A DNA stretch of 12,199 nt from Planctomycetota bacterium (GCA_027622795.1 JAQBZA010000059.1:1-12199), one strand, 5' to 3'. Counted from the stretch's first letter, positions 1 through 7,542 are shown. Numbers and translations are program-made. The notes: generated from the letters alone by a model not told the origin.

Positions 1-2
1 AT

Positions 3-56
3 CGCTATTTGGTGCAGTGCCAGGACGGCAAGAATTGGCGCTGCGGAGCGTTTTGA
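3..56 (+). CDS. Possible C-terminal tail of an upstream gene (partial at the window edge)
   Basis: One + strand frame is open from the left edge to a TGA at 54-56 and reads RYLVQCQDGKNWRCGAF. The peptide has a protein-like composition, with Cys, Trp and mixed charged residues, so it may be the last codons of a gene ending 57 bp before dnaK. Two other + frames are also open across this stretch, and 17 codons are too few for a family call. This is a guess from composition and spacing only. Confidence 0.25.
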   Translation, partial: RYLVQCQDGKNWRCGAF

Positions 57-64
57 CAAGCCTC

Positions 65-88
65 GCCGCCGCGGGCAAAGCCGGCGGC
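65..88 (+). other. GC-rich stem-loop in the dnaK leader
   Basis: A perfect 7-bp inverted repeat (GCCGCCG at 65-71 and CGGCGGC at 82-88) encloses a 10-base loop and ends 25 bases before the dnaK ATG. It is not a CIRCE operator, since the TTAGCACTC/GAGTGCTAA halves are absent. It could be a 5' UTR hairpin or part of a regulatory site. No T-run follows, so it is not an intrinsic terminator for an upstream gene. Chance formation in GC-rich DNA is possible. Confidence 0.3.
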
Positions 89-113
89 ACTGATACGGGA
101 AGGGTGAAACATT

Positions 114-2033
114 ATGGCGACCAAGCAGGGCGAAAAGATCATCGGGATCGACCTCGGCACGACCAACTCCGTCGTGGCGGTGATGGAGGGCAAGGAGCCG
201 AAGGTGATCGCCAACAAGGAGGGTAATCGTCTCACCCCCAGCGTAGTGGCCTTTAACGACAAGGGCGAGACACTCGTGGGCGACATCGCCCGGCGGCAGG
301 CCGTCACCAATCCGAAGCGGACGATCTACTCGATCAAGCGTTTCATGGGCCGGCGGCACAACGAGGTCGCCAGCGAGGAGAAGATGGTTCCCTACGAGAT
401 CGTGGGGGGGCCCGAAGACTACGTGAAGGTCAAGGCGGGCGATCAGGAGTTCACGCCACCGGAGGTTTCGGCCAAGGTGCTCCGGGCGCTCAAGGAGTCG
501 GCGGAGAGCTATCTCGGCCACAAGGTCAACAAGGCGGTGATCACCGTTCCCGCCTACTTCAACGATGCCCAGCGGCAGGCGACGAAGGATGCCGGCCAGA
601 TCGCCGGCCTCGAGGTGATGCGAATCGTCAATGAGCCGACGGCGGCAGCGCTCGCCTACGGCCTCGAGAAAAAGAAGGACGAGAAGATCGTCGTCTTTGA
701 CTTGGGCGGCGGCACGTTCGACGTCTCGGTACTCGATGTCTCCAAGGACGGCGTCTTCCAGGTGATTAGCACCAACGGTGACACCCATCTCGGCGGTGAC
801 GACTTCGACGAGGCCCTGATCAATCACGTGGCCGATCAGTTCCAGAAGGAGCAGGGCATCGACCTTCGCAAGGATCCGATGGCGATGCAGCGGCTCCAGG
901 AGGCCTGCGAGAAGGCCAAGAAGGAACTCTCGACGGCCCAGAGCACCGACATCAATCTCCCCTTCATCACGGCCGACGCCGCGGGCCCCAAGCACCTCCA
1001 GGTGACGATTACGAGGGCCCAGTTTGAACAACTCACCGACGATCTGATCGAGCGGTGCCGCGGACCGGTCATGAAGGCCCTCGAGGATGCCAAGCTCAAG
1101 CCGTCCGAGATCGACGAAGTCGTGCTCGTCGGTGGCTCGACGCGGATTCCCAAGGTCCAGGAACTGGTCAAGAAGATTTTCGGCAAGGAGTCTCACAAGG
1201 GCGTCAATCCCGATGAGGTGGTCGCGCTTGGGGCGGCAATCCAGGGGGGCGTGCTCGGCGGTGACGTGCAGGACGTGCTCCTGCTCGACGTTACGCCGCT
1301 CTCGCTTGGGATCGAGACCGAAGGCGGCATCTTCACCAAGCTCGTCGAGCGGAACACGACGATTCCGACCGACAAGAAGCAGGTCTTCAGCACCGCCGCC
1401 GACAATCAGACGGCAGTGACGGTGAGCGTCTACCAGGGTGAGCGGCCGATGGCCAAGGACAACCGGCTCCTTGGCCAGTTCAACCTGGAAGGCATTCCGC
1501 CATCACCCCGCGGGACCCCGCAGATCGAGGTCAAGTTTGACATCGACGCCAACGGCATCCTGAATGTCAGCGCCAAGGATCTGGGGAGCAACAAGGAGCA
1601 GACCGTCCGGATCGAGCAGTCGAGCGGGCTCAACGAGTCCGAAATCGAGCGGATGCGGAAGGATGCCGAGGAGCATGCCGAGGAAGACAAGAAGAAGGCC
1701 CGGCTGGCCGAGGTCCGCAACCGGGCCGAGGCACTCTGCTTCCAGACCGAGAAGCTGATCAAGGAGAACGACGACAAGCTCTCGGCGACCGACAAGGCGC
1801 CGCTGGAGGCCGCGATCGCCAAGGCTCGGGAAGTGGCCAAGGGCGAGGACGCCGACGCGATCCAGTCAGCTCACGACTCCCTCGAGCAGGCCGCTCATGG
1901 CCTCTCGAAGGTGCTCTACGAGCAGCAGTCGCAACAGCGGGCCGGCGGCACCACGGAAGGCGACACGGCCGCCGGCGGTGAGAAGCCGGCCGACGACACG
2001 ATCGACGCGGAGTTCGAAGTCAAGAACGACTAG
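114..2033 (+). CDS. dnaK: Molecular chaperone DnaK (Hsp70)
   Basis: This is the cytoplasmic ATP-driven Hsp70 chaperone. It binds exposed hydrophobic segments of unfolded proteins and works with DnaJ and GrpE; with ClpB it dissolves aggregates. The 639-residue length matches the family (E. coli, 638). The ATPase domain fills about residues 1-386, with phosphate-1 motif IGIDLGTTNS (10-19), phosphate-2 DLGGGTFD (196-203) and the adenosine motif GGSTR (340-344). The interdomain linker is DVLLLD (387-392), followed by the substrate-binding beta domain and helical lid. The disordered tail ends in DDTIDAEFEVKND, like the acidic DnaK C-terminus. The ATG at 114 is preceded by a purine-rich GGGAAGGG (97-104) ribosome-binding site. 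clpB follows on the same strand 116 bp downstream. No CIRCE site or recognisable sigma-32 promoter is visible in the 113 bases upstream. grpE and dnaJ are not in the window. Confidence 0.98.
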   Translation: MATKQGEKIIGIDLGTTNSVVAVMEGKEPKVIANKEGNRLTPSVVAFNDKGETLVGDIARRQAVTNPKRTIYSIKRFMGRRHNEVASEEKMVPYEIVGGPEDYVKVKAGDQEFTPPEVSAKVLRALKESAESYLGHKVNKAVITVPAYFNDAQRQATKDAGQIAGLEVMRIVNEPTAAALAYGLEKKKDEKIVVFDLGGGTFDVSVLDVSKDGVFQVISTNGDTHLGGDDFDEALINHVADQFQKEQGIDLRKDPMAMQRLQEACEKAKKELSTAQSTDINLPFITADAAGPKHLQVTITRAQFEQLTDDLIERCRGPVMKALEDAKLKPSEIDEVVLVGGSTRIPKVQELVKKIFGKESHKGVNPDEVVALGAAIQGGVLGGDVQDVLLLDVTPLSLGIETEGGIFTKLVERNTTIPTDKKQVFSTAADNQTAVTVSVYQGERPMAKDNRLLGQFNLEGIPPSPRGTPQIEVKFDIDANGILNVSAKDLGSNKEQTVRIEQSSGLNESEIERMRKDAEEHAEEDKKKARLAEVRNRAEALCFQTEKLIKENDDKLSATDKAPLEAAIAKAREVAKGEDADAIQSAHDSLEQAAHGLSKVLYEQQSQQRAGGTTEGDTAAGGEKPADDTIDAEFEVKND

Positions 2034-2048
2034 CCTGATAGAGGGGCC

Positions 2049-2135
2049 GAAAAAGGGGACATTCTGCTTTTTCGAGGTTTGCGGAGGGGCATCAGCGGAC
2101 GGCAACGTGCGAAAAGCAGAATGTCCCCTTTTTTC
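2049..2135. repeat. Long near-perfect inverted repeat between dnaK and clpB (REP/MITE-like or attenuator)
   Basis: The left arm (2049-2074) contains AAAAAGGGGACATTCTGC and the right arm (2110-2135) contains GCAGAATGTCCCCTTTTTT. Each arm is 26 bases and they are reverse complements except for a one-base difference in the lengths of the A/T runs. The loop is 35 bases. The core GGGGACATTCT with flanking A and T runs resembles, from memory, short palindromic repeats scattered through planctomycete and some proteobacterial genomes, some next to REP-associated transposases. On the + strand the right arm ends in six T, so the RNA could also behave as a terminator-like hairpin in the clpB leader. It ends 5 bases before the clpB Shine-Dalgarno. 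Only one copy is in the window and no transposase gene is nearby. Confidence 0.8.
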
Positions 2136-2140
2136 AATCT

Positions 2141-2147
2141 GGAGGGG
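2141..2147 (+). promoter_or_regulatory. Shine-Dalgarno of clpB
   Basis: GGAGGGG lies 2 bases before the ATG at 2150. The GGAGG core sits 4 bases from the start codon, which fixes the clpB start. It follows the inverted repeat so closely that folding of the palindrome could affect access of ribosomes. That effect is an inference from position. Confidence 0.7.
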
Positions 2148-2149
2148 AT

Positions 2150-4795
2150 ATGCCATTCCGTTTTGACAAGTTCACGATCAAGGCCCAGGAGGCTGTGCAG
2201 TCAGCCGTGGAGTTGGCATCCGAGCGGGGCCATCCGCAGGTGACGCCGCTCCACCTGCTCCACGCCCTCGTGGCGGAGCGGGAGGGAATCGTCCGGCCAC
2301 TCCTGGAAAAGATCGGCGTCGATCGGCAGCAGCTCGAACGGATCATCGAGGCCGAGCTCTCTCATCAGCCCAAGGTTTCGGGCGGCTCCCAGCCGCAGCC
2401 CGATCAAGAGCTGATCAAGGTGTTCGAGGCGGCGACGGCCGAGTCGCACACGATGAAGGACGAGTTTGTCTCAACGGATCACCTGCTCCTCGCTCTCGCC
2501 AAGACCCCGTCGAAGGCCAAGAACGTCCTCGAGCTCGGCGGGGTCACGGAGAAGGATCTGCTGGCTGGCCTCCAGGCGGTCCGCGGGCAGTCTCGTGTGA
2601 CCGACCAGAATCCAGAGGAGAAGTTTCAAGCGCTCGAGAAGTATGGGGTGGACCTCGTTCAGCGGGCCAGCCAGGGCAAGCTCGACCCGGTGATTGGCCG
2701 CGACTCCGAGATCCGCCGCGTCATCCAGGTGCTCTCCCGCCGGACCAAGAACAACCCCGTGCTGATCGGGGAGCCGGGGGTGGGCAAGACGGCGATTGCC
2801 GAAGGGCTCGCCCTTCGGATCGTGCAGTCGGATGTGCCCGAGACCCTCAAAAACCGCCGGGTGGTCGCCCTCGACCTGGGGGCCCTGATCGCCGGCACGA
2901 AGTATCGCGGGGAGTTCGAAGACCGGCTCAAGGCCATCCTCCGCGAGGTCGAAGCGGCGGCCGGCAACGTGATCCTCTTCATCGACGAACTCCACACGGT
3001 CATCGGCGCGGGGGCCGCCGAGGGTGGCTCCGACGCAGCCAATCTTCTCAAGCCGGCGCTGGCCCGCGGCGAGTTGCGTTGCATCGGGGCGACCACGCTC
3101 GATGAGTACCGCAAGCACATCGAGAAGGACGCGGCCCTGGAGCGGCGGTTCCAGCCGGTCTTCGTGGGCGAGCCGAGCGTGGAAGACACGATCGCGATCC
3201 TGCGGGGCCTCAAGCCCCGCTACGAAGCCCATCACAAGGGGGTCAAGATCAAGGATTCTGCCCTCGTGGCGGCAGCCGAGCTGTCGCACCGGTACATCGC
3301 CGATCGTTTCCTCCCCGACAAGGCGATCGACTTGATGGACGAGGCGACCAGCCGGATCGCGATGGAACTGCAGAGCGTCCCTAGCGAGATTGACGAGGTT
3401 CAGCGACGGCTGGTGCAGCTAGAGCTGGCGGGCCGGCAGTTGGCCGAGGAAACCGAGGAGCACGCGAAGGACAGGCTTGCGGAGATCGAGGCGGAATCTG
3501 CCGACCTTCGCAAGACGCTCGCCAGTCTCCGCGAGCAGTGGGAGGCCGAGAAGAGCGGCGTGGGCAGCGTCCAGGAACTCCGGCAGCAGCTTGATACGGT
3601 AGAGCGAGAGTTCGAGCAGGCGGGCACCCAGATCAAGGAGCGGCAGTCGGCGGGGCAGCCGATCGAGGAGTCGCTCTATCAGACGCTCTACGAGCTCGAC
3701 GTCAAGCGGAAAACGCTGGCTGAGCGGCTTGACCAGGAGGGCAGTGAGAAGGAGGGGCGGGAGGCAACTGACAAGCCCGCCAAGCGGCTCCTGCGGCGGG
3801 AAGTCGGCGCCGAGGAGATTGCCGAGGTGGTCAGTGCCTGGACCGGGATTCCGGTGACCCGGCTCGTGGAGACTGAGCGGGCCAAACTGCTGGTGCTCGA
3901 AGACCGGCTTCATCAGCGGGTTGTCGGTCAGGAGGAGGCGGTCGAGGCCGTCAGCGACGCGGTCCGTCGCAGCCGGGCAGGGCTTCAGGATCCCAACCGG
4001 CCGATTGGCTCATTCTTGTTCCTCGGCCCTACAGGCGTCGGCAAGACGGAGCTCTGCAAGGCCCTCGCAGAGGTGCTCTTCGACGACGAAAATGCGATGG
4101 TGCGGATCGACATGAGCGAGTTCATGGAGAAGCACACCGTCGCTCGGCTGATCGGCGCTCCGCCCGGATACGTCGGCTATGAGGAGGGCGGCCTCCTGAC
4201 CGAGGCGGTCCGGCGGCGTCCCTACTGCGTCGTGCTTCTCGACGAGATGGAGAAGGCCAACCGCGACGTCTTCAACGTCCTGCTTCAGGTCCTCGACGAC
4301 GGTCGGCTGACCGACAGCCTCGGCCACACCGTCGACTTCACCAACACGATCGTCGTGATGACGAGCAACGTCGGCAGCCAGGTGATCCAGGAGGTCACCA
4401 AGGAGGGGGGCAGCGAGCAGGAGATGCGGGACGCCGTCAAGGACGCGCTCTCGGCCCGATTCCTGCCCGAGTTTCTCAACCGGATCGATGAGACGATCAT
4501 CTTCCATCCGCTTGATCAGCAGCACATCCGCCGGATCGTCGAGATCCAGGTCAAGCGGCTGATCAAGCAGGCGGCCAAGGCGGGCATCACCGTCGAGTGC
4601 AGCGAGGCGGCCGTCGACGAGATCGCCCGCCTGGGATACGACCCGATCTACGGCGCCCGCCCGCTCAAGCGAGTCATTCAGCAGCAGTTGCAGAATGAAC
4701 TGGCTCGTGAGTTGCTGGCAGGACGTTTCCCGGAAGGAAGCTCCGTCAGCATCGACTTCGTGCAGGACGGGTTCATCTTCACCCAGAAGAGTTGA
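2150..4795 (+). CDS. clpB: ATP-dependent disaggregase ClpB (Hsp100)
   Basis: This is a hexameric AAA+ unfoldase that threads aggregated proteins through its central pore and hands them to DnaK. It has 881 residues (E. coli ClpB, 857). The Clp N-terminal repeats span about 1-150. The first AAA+ domain has Walker A GEPGVGKT (207-214), pore-loop Tyr252 in GTKYRGEFEDR and Walker B with Asp279-Glu280. A long charged coiled-coil middle domain (about 400-550) marks this as ClpB rather than ClpA or ClpC; it is the DnaK contact site in the family. The second AAA+ domain has Walker A GPTGVGKT (626-633), pore Tyr674 in GAPPGYVGY and Walker B Asp698-Glu699. The C-terminal D2-small domain is complete. I see no ClpP-binding IGF/IGL loop, as expected. 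It sits directly behind dnaK, consistent with joint heat-shock expression. Confidence 0.98.
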   Translation: MPFRFDKFTIKAQEAVQSAVELASERGHPQVTPLHLLHALVAEREGIVRPLLEKIGVDRQQLERIIEAELSHQPKVSGGSQPQPDQELIKVFEAATAESHTMKDEFVSTDHLLLALAKTPSKAKNVLELGGVTEKDLLAGLQAVRGQSRVTDQNPEEKFQALEKYGVDLVQRASQGKLDPVIGRDSEIRRVIQVLSRRTKNNPVLIGEPGVGKTAIAEGLALRIVQSDVPETLKNRRVVALDLGALIAGTKYRGEFEDRLKAILREVEAAAGNVILFIDELHTVIGAGAAEGGSDAANLLKPALARGELRCIGATTLDEYRKHIEKDAALERRFQPVFVGEPSVEDTIAILRGLKPRYEAHHKGVKIKDSALVAAAELSHRYIADRFLPDKAIDLMDEATSRIAMELQSVPSEIDEVQRRLVQLELAGRQLAEETEEHAKDRLAEIEAESADLRKTLASLREQWEAEKSGVGSVQELRQQLDTVEREFEQAGTQIKERQSAGQPIEESLYQTLYELDVKRKTLAERLDQEGSEKEGREATDKPAKRLLRREVGAEEIAEVVSAWTGIPVTRLVETERAKLLVLEDRLHQRVVGQEEAVEAVSDAVRRSRAGLQDPNRPIGSFLFLGPTGVGKTELCKALAEVLFDDENAMVRIDMSEFMEKHTVARLIGAPPGYVGYEEGGLLTEAVRRRPYCVVLLDEMEKANRDVFNVLLQVLDDGRLTDSLGHTVDFTNTIVVMTSNVGSQVIQEVTKEGGSEQEMRDAVKDALSARFLPEFLNRIDETIIFHPLDQQHIRRIVEIQVKRLIKQAAKAGITVECSEAAVDEIARLGYDPIYGARPLKRVIQQQLQNELARELLAGRFPEGSSVSIDFVQDGFIFTQKS

Positions 4796-4819
4796 GCCGT
4801 TTGACGGGGCGGGCCGCAG

Positions 4820-5011
4820 TCAGGCGCGTTCTTCGAGACCAAAACGCACGATCAGGTCGTCGCAGCCCGGCGTGAGTTTGCGGAGTTTGTCGGCCATGGC
4901 TTGCTTCTCGCTGGCGGTGGCCTTTTTCAGCTTCGATTGAAACTTCGCCAGCTTCTGCCGACGATGCCGCCGCCGCTTGATTTCTTTCATCCGGTTGCTA
5001 ATGCCGCCCAT
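4820..5011 (-). CDS. Small basic protein, DUF6800 type
   Basis: This is a 63-residue protein, MGGISNRMKEIKRRRHRRQK at its start. The N-terminal half is a strongly basic predicted helix (KRRRHRRQK). The second half alternates Lys/Glu and ends in the conserved-looking LTPGCDDLIVRFGLEE. It resembles, from memory, the DUF6800 family of small planctomycete proteins of unknown function. The protein-like sequence, its fit to the family length and a plausible upstream promoter argue that it is a real gene rather than a shadow. The ribosome-binding site is weak (AGGAACCAGG upstream of the ATG). It converges on clpB with only 24 bp between the stop codons and no clear terminator. The basic helix suggests binding to nucleic acid or the ribosome, but that is inference. 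Confidence 0.8.
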   Translation of the reverse strand: MGGISNRMKEIKRRRHRRQKLAKFQSKLKKATASEKQAMADKLRKLTPGCDDLIVRFGLEERA

Positions 5012-5049
5012 ACGCTGCCTGGTTCCTGAGGGTACTCGAATCTGGTTGA

Positions 5050-5078
5050 AGCCTAGAAAAAGCCGGCTCGGGAGTCAA
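5050..5078 (-). promoter_or_regulatory. Candidate sigma-70-type promoter for the small basic gene
   Basis: On the minus strand TTGACT (5078-5073) and TAGGCT (5055-5050) are separated by exactly 17 bases. This predicts a transcript start near 5043 and a leader of about 30 bases before the ATG at 5011. The -35 box matches consensus at five of six positions and the -10 box at only three of six. It is a sequence-pattern call only. Confidence 0.35.
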
Positions 5079-5135
5079 AGGGGGCGCCGGGCTCGTGTAA
5101 ACTCCGGGTCCAGGGGCCGCGGTATCGGTCTCTCC

Positions 5136-5222
5136 GGACGGGTGGCAGAGCGGTTGAATGCACCGGTCTTGAAAACCGGCAGTCGCGAAAGCGGCTCGTG
5201 GGTTCGAATCCCACCCCGTCCG
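5136..5222 (+). tRNA. tRNA-Ser (anticodon UGA)
   Basis: The 87-base gene folds as a class II tRNA. The acceptor stem GGACGGG (5136-5142) pairs with CCCGTCC (5215-5221), with discriminator G5222. The anticodon arm is CCGGT-CTTGAAA-ACCGG (5163-5179) with anticodon TGA at 5170-5172, which reads UCA and other UCN serine codons. A long variable arm follows, as expected for serine. The T arm carries GGTTCGAATCC. The 3' CCA is not encoded (CCT follows the discriminator), so it must be added by CCA-adding enzyme. It stands alone and points towards the more variable right-hand part of the window. Confidence 0.97.
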
Positions 5223-5303
5223 CCTTTGGGATCTGCCGAGTGACATCCTTCAGAGGGTAGGCGAAGCCAAAAGTCTGATGTCTCCACTGCCGATACCCCA
5301 GGC

Positions 5304-6032
5304 ATGGTCATTGAAACGTTCCTGCCCGGCCTGCAGCCCAATACTGTCAGAACCCTTGCGGGCGAGATTCGTCTGGTCCCCAATACGTGGGAACTACTTC
5401 CGCCGGGTGACGCTGCCCTGACTCGCCGCGTGAAGGCTGCCGGCGAGTACTGGGTTGTCCAAGAGCAAGTCGGCCGCAGGGTTTTTTCCCGGGGCGTCTG
5501 GGCTCCTGCGGCCACGATCAACCGGATTCGCGAAGAGCTTGCGGCTGAGCGTTCAACAGAAACGTATGCCAAGAAGCAGTTGGCTGAATCCAGGCGGCGG
5601 GAGAAAACCCAGCAGGCGTATGTCGAGGATTTTCATGGGGCTGTCTTGGCGTTCCTGGGCTTTCATGAACGGCATGCCAGCCTTGCCAACGCTCTTGCGA
5701 CAGCCGTGACGCACCATGCCACGCCCGTCGGCAGCGGCACCGTGGCTCGCACCAAGCGTATCCCGATTGAACGCCGTGCCGAAGCTGCCGTGATCGCCTG
5801 GATGCGGCACCAGACGACGTCATACGACTCGATGAAAATCGCCCGCGTGAAGGGCCAGCGTCGCGAAGTACGTCGACTGCTCGCCCAGCGGTCCAAGGAA
5901 CTCCTCGGGGCATACAGGCGGGGCGAGGAGGCTCACAAAGCATGCCCCTTGGCCAGCGAGTTATGCTGCGGCACCGTACCCAGTCGGCGGTTTACGATCC
6001 GGTCCATGTCAGAAATAACAAACCGTGAGTAG
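5304..6032 (+). CDS. DUF2293 domain-containing protein
   Basis: This 242-residue protein is of unknown function. I recognise it as DUF2293 from the conserved run VGSGTVARTKRIPIERRAEA (142-161), the following AVIAWMRHQTT (162-172) and the basic RVKGQRREVRR (181-191). The N-terminal half has ELLPPGDAALTRRVKAAG and FSRGVWAP, then a charged helix (about 72-105). The domain probably covers residues 105-205. The last 30 or so residues (from about 212) look unlike the family and may be an extension or a drifted tail. There is no signal peptide or membrane segment, so it is likely cytoplasmic; the many Arg/Lys residues would fit nucleic-acid binding, but this is not shown. The ATG at 5304 has only a weak AGG before it; the frame is open back to 5244, but no better in-frame start is visible. 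Confidence 0.85.
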   Translation: MVIETFLPGLQPNTVRTLAGEIRLVPNTWELLPPGDAALTRRVKAAGEYWVVQEQVGRRVFSRGVWAPAATINRIREELAAERSTETYAKKQLAESRRREKTQQAYVEDFHGAVLAFLGFHERHASLANALATAVTHHATPVGSGTVARTKRIPIERRAEAAVIAWMRHQTTSYDSMKIARVKGQRREVRRLLAQRSKELLGAYRRGEEAHKACPLASELCCGTVPSRRFTIRSMSEITNRE

Positions 6033-6060
6033 CGTCAAAGAACGCTGTAGCCTTCTGTAG

Positions 6061-6868
6061 ATATGGCTGCTCTGGCTCGTGCTTTTCTATGGAGCGTGGC
6101 TCGGTCTCATACGCGTTCCGGAAAATGCCGCCGCAGCCATCGACCACAGACCAATGGCTCTCACGATGCTTTTCGGCAGTTACGTCGCCGGATCGACGCC
6201 GATGGGAGGAGGCACCGTTGCCTTCCCCATTCTTGTTCTGGCCTACGGCCTACCCGCGACCCTCGGGCGTGACTTCAGTTTTGCCATTCAGTCGATTGGC
6301 ATGACCAGTGCCGCCATATTCATTCTGTGCCGACGGCAACAGTTGGCGTGGGCGACGCTTGGCGGCTCGATGGCGGGTTCCCTGATTGGTCTTCCGCTCG
6401 GAATTCTCTGGGTGGCACCGAATATCCCGACAGTCTGGGTGAAAGTCCTGTTTGCCGTTTTCTGGGCAGCATTCGGAGTGTTACATCTTGCTCGGCTCGA
6501 TGAACTTTTGGCGACAACTGGTAACACAGGCCGCAATGGGCGGAAGGATTTTCTTGCTGGGTTGCTGGTTGGAGCGGCTGGCCGCCGCCCCTGTCGTTGC
6601 TCTTGGTGCACCACTGGGGGCCTTCGCTGTTGGCTTTATCGGTCGTCGGCCCACACTCCTGTTTGTTGCAGTCCTATGCGTGGTGCAGTTTGCGTGGGCC
6701 TGTTACCACGAAAGGGCTGCGTTGGGCTTTGGGGGCATCGTGGTTGCATGCTGTGCCGTTGGCTTGTGCGTCTTCGCCCTCGATCACCTGCACATCTGGG
6801 GAGTGCGGCAAAACGGGACGATCAACCAAGCTTGCCCTGCCAGACCCACTGCACTATCTGATCCCTGA
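6061..6868 (+). pseudogene. Decayed TauE/SafE-type membrane permease (internal deletion and frameshift)
   Basis: Two frames together give an eight-helix TauE/SafE anion-exporter-like protein with its middle missing. From 6061 to about 6580 one frame reads WLLWLVLFYG, GSYVAGSTPMGGGTVAFP, RDFSFAIQSIGMTSAAIF and SMAGSLIGLPLGI, and reaches FLAGLLVGAAG, where the second half of the family begins. It then turns into an unrelated Cys/Arg-rich peptide. From about 6578 a second frame (+1) resumes with LAAAPVVALGAPLGAFAVGF, RRPTLLFVAVLCVVQFAWAC and YHER, the normal C-terminal end, stopping at 6866-6868. Roughly 70-80 family residues between the halves are absent, so this is a deletion plus frameshift. 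The 5' end is also suspect: an in-frame TAG at 6058-6060 precedes the first helix and the only start is a GTG at 6079 inside it. Intact members move sulfite, sulfonate or related organosulfur anions. Confidence 0.8.
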
Positions 6869-6945
6869 GACAAAGCGGCGCTGTCAGGAGACCCGTAGAT
6901 CTCCATTCCAGGGATAACCTGTACCAGTGCGGTGGCGTGTCAGGC

Positions 6946-7542
6946 TCACGCCCGTCGCACACCCACATCGGCCATCTGCTTCCACGCCGCTGCCAAAGAG
7001 CCGCCCGTATCGATCCCTCGGCATGCCGCCTCGACCACGGTCACGTCATAGCCCAGTGAGCGGGCATCGAGGGCCGTATGCAGCACGCAGAAGTCCGTTG
7101 CCAGACCGGCGACCACGATTCCGCCAACACCAACCTCACGCAGAAGGTCATCGAGGCCAATCGGTGTCTTGCGGTCGTTTTCCAGAAAGGCCGAGTAGCT
7201 ATCGATGTCGCGGCGGGTTCCCTTGCGAACAACTGGAGAGCCAAAAGGAATCTTCAATGCCGAATGAAACTCTGCTCCGGGTGTGTTCTCGACACAGTGA
7301 TCGGGCCATAGCACTTGCTCGCCGGCGGGCAGCGTCACGCGGCTGAACGGCACATGCCCGGGGTGACTGGACACAAACGAAACATGACCACGGGGATGCC
7401 AATCCTGCGTCAGAAACACATGGTGAAATCCCCCAATCAGATCATTGATCACAGGAATCACTGCGTCAGCATCAGGTACGGCAAGGGGTCCACCGAAGCA
7501 GAAGTCATTCTGGACATCGATGATGACCAGTGCAGTTTTCAT
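6946..7542 (-). CDS. pncA: Nicotinamidase (pyrazinamidase), PncA family
   Basis: The enzyme hydrolyses nicotinamide to nicotinate and ammonia in NAD salvage (and pyrazinamide to pyrazinoate). Starting at the ATG at 7542 it has 198 residues, near the usual length of about 200. The catalytic triad is visible: Asp9 in IIDVQNDF, Lys107 in VVRKGT and Cys152 in ATDFCV. Metal ligands Asp47, His49 and His53 lie in QDWHPRGHVSF. Also typical are WPDHCVENTPGAEFH and IDSYSAF. The frame is open ten codons further upstream, but the isochorismatase fold begins at MKTALVIIDVQNDF, so the inner ATG is preferred. It is cytoplasmic with no signal peptide. It is transcribed alone and divergently from the TPR gene, sharing an 89-bp intergenic region. 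The permease remnant converges on it. Confidence 0.95.
   Translation of the reverse strand: MKTALVIIDVQNDFCFGGPLAVPDADAVIPVINDLIGGFHHVFLTQDWHPRGHVSFVSSHPGHVPFSRVTLPAGEQVLWPDHCVENTPGAEFHSALKIPFGSPVVRKGTRRDIDSYSAFLENDRKTPIGLDDLLREVGVGGIVVAGLATDFCVLHTALDARSLGYDVTVVEAACRGIDTGGSLAAAWKQMADVGVRRA

Noticed and set aside
53..96. TTGACA (53-58) and TGATAC (91-96) as a dnaK promoter
   Set aside because: The boxes are 32 bases apart, far from the 16-18 needed, and nothing -10-like lies at the right distance from TTGACA.
2471..3289. 272-codon antisense open frame inside clpB
   Set aside because: It is low-complexity in family terms, matches no recognisable domain, and lies wholly opposite conserved AAA+ sequence; long antisense frames are common in GC-rich genes.
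4010..4525. 171-codon antisense open frame in the second AAA+ domain of clpB
   Set aside because: Its sequence mirrors the conserved coding strand and no start signal or family is seen.
6031..6046. AGCGT/ACGCT inverted repeat as a terminator after the DUF2293 gene
   Set aside because: It has a five-base stem with no T-run, too weak to call.
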